From positions 237,335,803 to 237,399,802 of the forward strand of contig OV884059.1 in NCBI GenBank assembly GCA_930367215.1: a stretch of DNA of 64,000 nt, given 5' to 3'. This document shows, piece by piece, positions 55,877-64,000 of the stretch (the first letter of the stretch is position 1; every line of letters begins with the position of its first letter). The DNA comes from Pollenia angustigena (Eukaryota > Arthropoda > Insecta > Diptera > Polleniidae). The notes beneath the pieces were generated by a model, which saw nothing but the letters and a program-made list of their open reading frames with translations, was not told the DNA's origin and did not search any database. A program made the translations under genes and the position numbers.

Positions 55877-57150
55877 GCCGGGCACATGTCGATTTAACAT
55901 AATGCGGGTACGCTGAATCCAGTGGTGCTCTCGGTTTTTTTTAGATTGGCTCTGGTTTCCGAGATATACCGTTATTTCGAAAATACAGGAGGTTGCACAA
56001 CATATATTCGCGTAACTCAAAAACGGGTTAGTTTATTGAAATTACAAAAAAAAAACCGATATTCGTATCCAACCCCACTTTATTTTTCATCTCAATCACT
56101 CATTTCTAATATACACAGAAAAAATTATTTTTCCAATTCAAACAAAAAATTTGTAGAATCAAACAATTTTTTGTCTGAAATTGGTCCTATAAACAAATTT
56201 GCATATTCAAACAATTAATTTGCATTTTGTTTATTGAAAAAAACACAGATTTTTTTAAACAAATAATTGAACTGAATCAAACAAAAAGTTTACTGAAATT
56301 CATATAAATTTCAAACAAATAATTTTGCTGAATCAAACAAAAAAGTTTTGGCACAAGCGATGACGCGCACACAAGCAAGCACTGTATAAGAAGATGAAGG
56401 CAGAACAGAGCGGTCGGCTGGCTTTGAGACACATTTTTTTGTTGGAATAATTTTTGATCATTTTGATTTTCATCACTCACTATTGCTGTATCCTTTCCTT
56501 TGCAGCAGACCGACTCGATATGTTTTTCGTCATCATTCTATTTTTGTATTTGATGTATTTAACTAAACAGTTTTAAAAAATTGAATACGGGATTTTGTCT
56601 TTCATTCTGTTTTACCATTCTTTCTACCAAACCTCTCCACGCTTTTATTATCTCTTTGTAAGCGTCCAAAAATAGACTGTATATGTTTTTTGTTGTTGTT
56701 CTTATATTTCACATTAAGAAGTGTTGCTTACGATCAAATAAAAAATGCAAAAAGACGACAACATTAAAAAGCGTTAAATATTTCATACAAAATTATGAAA
56801 ACATGTCAACACTTTTGTTGGTTAAATAAAAATCAAACAAAAATATTAATGGAATCAGTAAAAAAATTTGTAGAAACTAAAAAAATTTTCAAACAAGCGT
56901 TTGTTTGAAAATAATTCGGCAATAATTTTTTCTGTGTACCACCCGCTATCTTAAAGGGAATTTTATTGCGGGATTTCGGGTTTTTAGTTATTTCAATAAA
57001 CTAAACCGTTTTTGAGTTACGCAAATATATGTTGTGCAACCTCCTCTATTTTCGAAATAACGGTATATCTCGAAAACCAGAGCCAACCTAAAAAAAAATT
57101 GCGGGCAACACTGGATTCACCCGAATTATGTTAAAACGCCAAGTGCCTAG
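55877..57150. mobile_element. long foldback element interrupted by Z2
   Basis: Arms 55877-56043 and 56984-57150 are reverse complements with few mismatches (GGCACATGTCGATTTAACAT; GAATCCAGTG; GAGATATACCGTTATTTCGA; GGAGGTTGCACAACATATAT). Element Z2 sits between the arms. Arms of about 165 bp would make a strong double-stranded RNA stem if transcribed. Confidence 0.85.
56112..56938. mobile_element. element Z, copy 2 (827 bp, uninterrupted)
   Basis: TACACAGAAAAAATTATTTT to AATAATTTTTTCTGTGTA. Same order of subsequences as Z1 (12388-21372) but without the two Harbinger-like MITEs and gypsy. It therefore gives the pre-insertion state. Non-coding. Confidence 0.85.
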
Positions 57151-57676
57151 CTTGTCTCAAAAAAAATGTGTCAATTTCTTGCACATTGTAATCAAACAAA
57201 CAACAATTTACGGTAACAATATGCTTGTGTATCAATAGGAATTAGTCATGGACCTAGAATATATATCGCACTTGATCATAAAAGGGGCATTAGCTCAAAA
57301 TTTAAAAATTTTCAATAAAAACGAAACTATTTTTAAATTTAAGGTGTATGAAAAAGAATTTTTAAGACAACTGTTTCATTTCCAAGAAGATAGCTCCATA
57401 TCTTTCATCTAATTTATGATCAAGATTAAAGATTATAGAGTCCATACACTAAATTTTCACTATGATTTTTTCCCCTATTTTTGAAACATTTCTTTTTTAG
57501 TTTGAAAGCGAGCGGGGGAGAGAAGTAAGCAGGGTAGAAAAAAAGACATGAATCGTATTTTCTGAGTTTTTTTGACATTCCTCTTTGCACTTAATTTTGT
57601 TTTTTAATTAATGTTGTATGTTTATTTTAAAATGGCAATTGCTTAATAAAATATAAAAAAAAAACAAATTTATTTA
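57151..57676. other. AT-rich spacer
   Basis: No feature supported. Confidence 0.3.
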
Positions 57677-58275
57677 AAAACAAGTAAGAAAGTATAGTCG
57701 GTCAAGCCCGACCATATGATACCCTACACCACAGTATTAAAAAAACACATGATGCTTATATGTCCATATATATATATATCTATGTTTTAAGTTTCATTAA
57801 AATCGGGTTGAGAGGCAGAAATTGCCCCTATCTCCCCTCGGGTCCTATTTTTTTAAAAATGCATCCCTTTTGTGTTCATAAAGATATGGCTCTATCTATG
57901 TTTTAAGTTTCATTAAAATCGGTGTGATAGTTTCTGAGAGGAAGAAATATCCCCCTATCTTCCCTCCTGGTCCTGCGATTTAGCCCATTTTCAATAAGCT
58001 TGGTCCTTGTGCAAATAAGAACCTATGTCAAAAATTTATCAAATTATCTCCAAAATTGCGACCTGTACTTTGCGCACAAGGTTACATGGACAGCCAGCCA
58101 GCCAGCCTGCCAGCCTGCCAGCCAGGCGGACATCGTTAGTTCGACTCAGAAAGTGATTCTAAGACGATCGGTATACTTTAAGGTGGGTGTAGGACCAATA
58201 TTTTAAGGCGTTACACACATCAGCACAAATGCATAATACCCTCTCCACTATTGTGGTGTGGGTATAACAATTCAA
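57677..58275. mobile_element. dispersed repeat starting AACAAGTAAGAAAGTATAG
   Basis: The start AACAAGTAAGAAAGTATAGT with CGGTCAAGCCCGACCATATG recurs inverted at about 60724-60778. ACCCTACACCAC near the left and GTGGTGTGGGTA at the right are inverted. An imperfect (CCAG/CCTG) array lies at 58087-58124. Contains repeated GTTTTAAGTTTCATTAAAAT. Non-coding; class unknown. Confidence 0.55.
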
Positions 58276-58642
58276 TGCATACATACATATACATATAAGG
58301 AAAAAAAAAAAAAAATCAAACAAAATAAGAAACATTGTGAAAGTTTAACATGTTTTTGGAAGTTTCTTTAAAAAAGAACTACAAAAAAGACATGTCTTTT
58401 AAATCATCGTGAAAATTAGGTGTTAGATAAATTTTAAACATTTTCAAACGAAATGAGAAACTTATTATACCCTTATACAATACAAGTAGTGGAGGGTATA
58501 AAGAGGTTCTGTTCTTAGCTAGATTCTTATCTTGTTAGCTCTAATTACCGTTAGAGGTCACTTAAACGTTTTCAAGTTTATACAGTAAGAGTTCCAAAGA
58601 ACTGCTTTAAATTTCATAAGATTAAAAAAGACGTGGGTCTCA

Positions 58643-58871
58643 AGCTTCGTACAGACGATGGTCAGATCTTACAATATTTTAAGGAGGCGTTGCCAACAGC
58701 AATATTTTTCTGACAATGGTCCATTGTCAGATGCATTAATTTTGCACTTCTGCAAATACAAATGAGCTTACAATGTTCACACAGTTGTAAGACATTTTAG
58801 CCAATTTTAATGCAATTTAAGCAACGCTGCTTACCAATATTGTAAGATCTGACCATCGTCTGTACGAAGCT
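58643..58871. mobile_element. Harbinger-like MITE, 229 bp
   Basis: AGCTTCGTACAGACGATGGT with a perfect inverted partner of about 35 bp, flanked by TCA/TTA. The inverse copy of the surrounding repeat at 54540-54800 has no such insertion, an approximate empty site. Confidence 0.8.
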
Positions 58872-60058
58872 TTAGTTAAGTTTAACATTAATGAAATATT
58901 AAACAGTTTCTAAGAACTGTCTTTAATCAAGCAAACATTTATTTGTTTACTTAAATGGAAATGTTGTTTATCAAAATTTTTAAAAACATTCAAGGCCTCT
59001 TAAAAAAAATATATGCAAAAAATACAAAGACGTCAATCCGTCTGTCTGTAAATTTCGAGAGAATTCCTTCAGCTTAAAATTAAAAAAAAACATTGAATTT
59101 TTTAAGCGCGTTTTTTTTAAAGGGCACTAGTAACTTCTAGTAGACACCAAAGACGTGCTGTATGTATTTCACTGTTTCTCTTTTGTTAACTTGTGTTTGT
59201 GTGTGTAAGAGAGAATTTGTTTCTGTTTTTATTAAAATTATAATACAAAAATCATTTAACACAAAAATACTGTGTAAATACGTGCAACAAATACCGCATG
59301 TTAAACTTAATTTCTTTCGATGGGGATTTCGAGTATTTCCAGTTGGTTTTTCGAATTATTAATGAACCGGCACGCTTCTTTTGTTTACGTAGGTATATAA
59401 TTTTAATTTATTTAATTTAATTGTTTTTTTTTTTTTTTTACTAAATTGGTTTTGCTATTATTGTTGTTGTTTATTTGAAATAAACGTTTGTTTTTTTTTG
59501 ACATTTATGTTTAAATATTAAAGAATGTTATGGGGAAAAATGTACCTTTATTTACATCAAGAGTTATCCAGTTTGAATCATTAAACGATTAAAAAAAATT
59601 TATTCAAGTATTAAGGCGCAATCTGTCATATTTTGTTTTAATCATTGCTAACAGTTACAAAAAAAAAATGTTACGCTTCATGAATAATCTGGTCAAGGTT
59701 GTTTGTGAAAAAAGTGCAAAAGAAAATAATATTCTCCTGTTAAAGCGGTATCAGTTGTACTCGTATTTATTAATTAATATTTTTTTGCACCTTTTTTTTT
59801 GTTTTTGTTGCTGGGCACTTTTGTGTAATTGCGAAATTGCATTTTTTTTTGTCATTTGTGTCATGCATTAATGGCATGAATTTAAAGGAGTTTCATGTTC
59901 AATGAATTATTAAATTGCATTTATTGGTGTCACACCTTGGCCCAAAAAATGCAAAATATTTTAAATTTTTTTTGATTTTTATTAAAAATTATACTAACGA
60001 CTTTTGTTAGTTGAATGCTTAAGAAAAATCAGACGTTTCAATGAATGAGTTCTTGATT
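58872..60058. other. AT-rich stretch
   Basis: 58872-58970 belongs to the repeat shared with 54540-54650. The rest is T-runs and chance frames. Confidence 0.3.
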
Positions 60059-60080
60059 GGGTTAGGTTAGGTTAGGTTAG
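60059..60080. repeat. (GGTTA)n, four units
   Basis: GGTTAGGTTAGGTTAGGTTA, the insect-type TTAGG word, but far too short for a telomere. Confidence 0.9.
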
Positions 60081-60258
60081 AAGTTCGACGTATTGAGCAA
60101 TGCAAATGCTCGATAGGCCGTTCTTAGGAAATATAGATACATTCAATCTGGCCATCAAAAGTAAAGACATCATACGACAAGAAATCATACAATGCAATCT
60201 GCATCTCCGATACATCTGTTGTTCGCGCAAGTCCTTTGCAAGCATGGGACATGACTAA

Positions 60259-61059
60259 GGCCGAGGCCACGCAATGAGCGGCTAAGCGTCAAGCGGCTGA
60301 GCGATGAGCGTCAAAAAATTAAAACATATGAAATACTATTGAAGTGGCCACGAAATGAGCGGCATGCGAGAGAAATTTTTGAGCGGCTAAGCGTGGTCGC
60401 TCAGGAATAAAACTTGTTCTAATTTTTAGTTGTTTTCTGAGCGTCAAAAAATAAACATGGCAAAAGTAAATATGGAGCTTATGATTTCATCCGTACAAAG
60501 CCGACCGGATTATGGCAAGACAGATTATCAAATTTTAAAAATAAAAATATAACCGAGAAATAATTTTTTTGTTTTGTCAATTTGGTGTTAACTTTTAGCA
60601 ACAGCAAATCAAAGCATTTCACAGACATACGGCAGTATTGTATTGGGTAGATTTATATATAAATGGCTTAATTCCCCTTGCTTGATAAATATGGACACAT
60701 TAGCATGATGTGTATATTAATACTGTGTTGTAGGGAGCCATATGGTCGGGCTTGACCGACTATACTTTCTTACTTGTTTATAATTTGTTTTTGTTTTAAA
60801 TGTAAGTTAAGCGAACGAAGTCTTCGATCGAAATCGACGAACAGGCTGCAATTTTTTTTTTCTTAAAAAACGCCTTACATTTTTATGAATACTATTTTCG
60901 CGTAATAACATTGAACAAGCCACTCTTTACAATGGCATTTTAACAACTAACCGCTCAGAAGTGACGCTCAGTAATAAGCCACTTGCCGCTCAAACTTGAC
61001 GCTTTGACGCTCATCGCTCAGCCGCTTGACGCTTAGCCGCTCATTGCGTGGCCTCGGCC
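60259..61059. mobile_element. Harbinger-like MITE X, 801 bp, perfect ~57-bp TIR
   Basis: GGCCGAGGCCACGCAATGAG and its continuation GCGGCTAAGCGTCAAGCGGC repeat exactly in reverse at the right end, and TAA flanks both (60256-60258, 61060-61062). GAGCGGC/GCCGCTC words recur inside. It has swallowed a 50-bp piece of the 57677 repeat. Non-coding. Confidence 0.95.
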
Positions 61060-61062
61060 TAA

Positions 61063-61361
61063 GTCTGTATTCATACGGTTCATGTCTTATTGAAATGATT
61101 GCTACTTTATAGGCGAGAGGGACGAGGGGAAAAGAAATGAGTACACAGATGCATGTACTGTCTTTACGTTTTGCTTTTTCATTCGTTGTTTAATTTTGTT
61201 ATTGTTTTCAATATTAAAAAAGCCCACATGCAAACGCACGACTATACAAAATAAAAAACATGTCGTCAACATGACATGAATCATTTGAACGCGAATTCAT
61301 GTTCAAAAAAAAAAAAAAGGAAGAATCTTGTCAATAAGACAAGAGCCGTATGAATTCAGAC
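61063..61361. mobile_element. Harbinger-like MITE Y, copy 2 (299 bp)
   Basis: GTCTGTATTCATACGGTTC and GTCTGAATTCATACGGCTC (reverse), TAA on both sides (61060-61062, 61362-61364). It abuts MITE X, sharing the middle TAA. Confidence 0.9.
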
Positions 61362-61364
61362 TAA

Positions 61365-62470
61365 GCAGCTGTAATGAAAGTCATCGTCGCCAAATTTTAT
61401 ATCATTACCAACTACCTTATAAATAAGTGGCAGTTAAAACAATGATTTGAACCAATATCGATAATATCTAGATGATTTAGGTTGCAATAAAATTAAATTA
61501 AGGCCAAATTAATATATAATAATATAGTTTATGGGTACAACGTTTATTTCGAAAACAAGTTTAAATGGAGGGTTTGTAAAATTTTCGACCGATTCTCACC
61601 ATTTCCAGTAGTATTTTAAACAATTAGAACCAAAAACACAACATTGTATTTTATTTGTTGCTTTCCTTGGTCGATATGTCAAAAACACAAGTAACTTTTG
61701 ACATTCCTCTCTCTAATTTAAAAAAAAGAAGCACAGCTGTGTTTTCAACGCCACCTGAAAATGATTTCACCTTGGGTGTGGGTATAAATATCCCAGTAGC
61801 TAAATTCGCAACCTGTAAGGATGGAATTTCGACAGCTTTATACGTGACGACGTTTATTGTTTATTGTGCAACAACAACAACAACACTACAAAACTGGGTA
61901 AACAGTAGTTAAAACAACAACAACAATACAGGAAGAAAAACATAAATTTTTGTTCGGTTTCCAAGTTGACAAATTGGTATTTTTTTTAAGTTTTTATTGT
62001 AAAACAAAAAGGGAAAATTTTTGTATTATTGCAAAACTTTTTATTTTTATGTTTAGAAAATAAAATAATTTATAAACAGAAGGAACAATTTCCACTTTCT
62101 ATTTGTTTAAATTTTCAAAGTAAAATGAAAGCGAAAAGTTTATAGAGCCATTCAGCTGGTGTCTTTCAATTGAGAGTTCTTCTTGTAAATAAAGTGGCAT
62201 ACAGCAAAAATGATACAAGTGTAAAAGGAAAATAAATAATGATATTCTCTCTTTCTCTGTACACATGATGTCGTCTGAAGCTTCTCACCTATAAAGCAAA
62301 AATTATGGAAGAAATGTTTAGATTGAGGTTATTAAATTTTTCTTAAATATCCATATACTATAAATTAAGCAACTAATTTTAAACTATTATAGAACTGAAA
62401 AAGTGCAAATAGTTTAGAGTTAATAGCAACTGGTACACTTATAGCTAAATACTGGATTGGTACTTTGTCT
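61365..62470. other. spacer with an unassigned short frame and CAA microsatellites
   Basis: A 78-codon ATG frame (61679-61912) starting MSKTQVTFDIPLSNL has slightly more even composition than its surroundings, but matches nothing I know and runs into a (CAA)n tract at 61868-61925. It could be a short exon; I would not call it a gene. Confidence 0.25.
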
Positions 62471-62479
62471 GCAGGTATG

Positions 62480-62774
62480 CTTACTCGGTTTTTCGCAGCA
62501 GTCAAAAAAGTAGAATTTGTGTAGTTATACGTAGTAAGTTACATGCACAAAAGCGGGGATGCCTTGAGGCGAAAAGTAGGTTTACTTTCTACTTTTGTAG
62601 GCGTCACAAGCAGCGTTCGAACAAATCAGCTGATTTTGACAAATTAAATTTTATTTTTACTTGTGCTGCTGCTGCATAATAAGCGTAGCATGTAACTTGA
62701 AACGTAGAACGCAAGTAAGGTTAAAAAAGCATACGCTGCGTGGAGGCGAAAACGCGTGGTATGAACCTCCAGCT
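62480..62774. mobile_element. right part of a Harbinger-like MITE
   Basis: The right end (reverse) AGCTGGAGGTTCATACCACG is followed outside by TAA and matches the left end at 268. Interior GCGTAGCATGTAACTTGAAACG and AAGTTACATGC words suggest imperfect mirror symmetry. The left end was not located. Confidence 0.4.
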
Positions 62775-63002
62775 TAAGGAATAATGTATGTTCAACCTTA
62801 TTTTTCTTAACGTAAAATAATTAATACAATAACATCTTACTTATGCCATATCTTTGTTACCAAAATGACATATAATTAATTTGGTTCTCCACAACCATGT
62901 TATAGTTGCCTACGCTTATGTTATTAATCTTGTTTATTTATGTTTTTCGTAATATGATAAAAATATGAAAAAATTATCATTCTGGCAACGCCGCTTGTAA
63001 TG

Positions 63003-63915
63003 GGTGATTTTTTAAGAGCTATAGGAAAGTAAAAAAAAAATACATAAAATTCAGAAAAATGCATGAAATCTTTATTTGAATCGATAGTACGGTCCATATA
63101 ATATAATGTTTGAAGATTATTTCATGCAAATGTTGACCGTGACTGCGCCTCAAATGGTCCATCCACTTAGTCCAATTTTAGCATACTCTTTCCAACATTT
63201 CGGCCGGTATCTCATGAATAAATGCTTTAATGTTGTGTTCCAATGCGTCAATTGAAGCGGGCATGGGTGTATAGACATGAGCTTTAATATAGCCCCACAA
63301 AAAATAGTCTAATCGCACGATCTAGGCGGCCATTTGACCGGTCCCGAACGTGAAATAAAATGTTCACCGACTCGCTTCTCAATAAGTCCATTGTTAAGCG
63401 TGCAGTGTGGCATGTGGCACCGTCTTGTTGAAACCACATGTCATGCAAGTCAAGCGCTTGCATTTTGAGCAAAAAAAAGTTGGATATCATCTCACGTTGT
63501 TGAGTAACAGAGGCCCAATTGCTGCGAACGGCGACGAATCGATAATTGATGATCATCATTAACACTGGCCAATACAGCTGCGATATTTTCTTCACTTCAC
63601 ACTCTACGTAAGCTAGTTGGTGGTTTAATGTCCAACAATGTAAATTTGGTGCGAAATTAAGTCACAATAGCCCGAATAGCCGCTTCAGTGGGTCGATTAA
63701 ACTGACTATAAAATGGAAGAAGCGCGCGATGAACTTTCTTAACAGAGCACGCATTTTGATAATAAAATTCAATACTTTGCAAGCGTTGTTCGTTTGTAAG
63801 ACGATTCATGGTTAAATTATAGACCAAACTGAAGATGTTTGACAGTGAAACAAAACACGAAACGTGCGTCAGCTGTTTAAACCAGTGTTGCCAAAAAGAT
63901 AATAGCTAAAAAATC
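63003..63915 (-). pseudogene. decayed Tc1/mariner-type transposase element, copy 2
   Basis: Minus-strand reading starts at an ATG near 63810 (MNRLTNEQRLQSIEFYYQN, the same HTH start as copy 1) and goes on with several stops. The 63284-63595 frame holds the second catalytic region DMWFQQDGATCHTA, absent from copy 1. The region of the first catalytic Asp is deleted near 63500, and the C-terminal catalytic region is frameshifted. TIRs GGGTGATTTTTTAAGAGCTA and TTGATTTTTTAGCTAT are visible. Cannot be active. Confidence 0.8.
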
Positions 63916-64000
63916 AAACGATATAAATATGTCTTGCGAGCGACTTCATTGAGATCTATTTAATCTGTCGAATGTGCAACTTTTTTTCAAAATTATTTGC
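63916..64000. other. window edge, nothing recognised
   Basis: Short AT-rich tail. Confidence 0.3.

Noticed and set aside
61655..61912. Possible host exon (ATG at 61679)
   Set aside because: No recognised domain, no convincing splice context, and it ends in a CAA microsatellite.

Overview
This window looks like non-coding, repeat-packed chromosomal DNA from an insect, most likely a higher fly (Diptera). The base composition is AT-rich and every convincing open frame belongs to a transposable element. The fly assignment is inference: it rests on the gypsy-type retroelement, the many Harbinger- and hAT-type MITEs, and dispersed repeats with a 'TATACCCTCCAT... GTCATTCCGT' start that I associate with calyptrate fly genomes. 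I found no host gene, rRNA or functional tRNA.

The only intact genes lie in a 6.8-kb Ty3/gypsy LTR retrotransposon on the minus strand (14258-21066). It has two 420-bp LTRs that read as identical, a small ORF straddling the LTR/primer-binding-site junction, a gag with an RG/Asn-rich tail, and a pol (protease-RT-RNase H-integrase) joined to gag by a textbook -1 frameshift site (GGGAAAC, the gag stop, then a stem-loop). There is no env. All catalytic residues that can be checked are present, so this copy is young and may be competent.

The retrotransposon is the innermost layer of a nested stack: hAT-type element (12182-22244, 8-bp TSD) > 'CACAGAAAAA'-ended element Z1 (12388-21372) > two inverted copies of one Harbinger-like MITE (12804-13423 and 13755-21194) > gypsy. 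A second stack lies at 44282-46649: Harbinger-like element > small TIR element > hAT with transposase relic > near-perfect 170-bp hairpin. A free copy of Z at 56112-56938 gives an empty site for one of the insertions.

Elsewhere (1-12 kb, 22-44 kb, 46-64 kb) the DNA is a mosaic of TIR elements. About a dozen have 3-bp TTA/TAA target duplications and related ends (core YCAYAC), as expected for PIF/Harbinger MITEs. Four have 8-bp duplications (hAT-like). Other elements include long foldbacks, two families of tRNA-derived SINEs, three decayed Tc1/mariner-type transposase genes, a captured LINE reverse-transcriptase fragment inside a composite MITE, and several mini- and microsatellites. The stretches between them are AT-rich with short chance ORFs, many of which lack even an ATG. 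Boundaries and counts were read by eye, so base-level ends carry an uncertainty of a few bases unless a target duplication fixes them.
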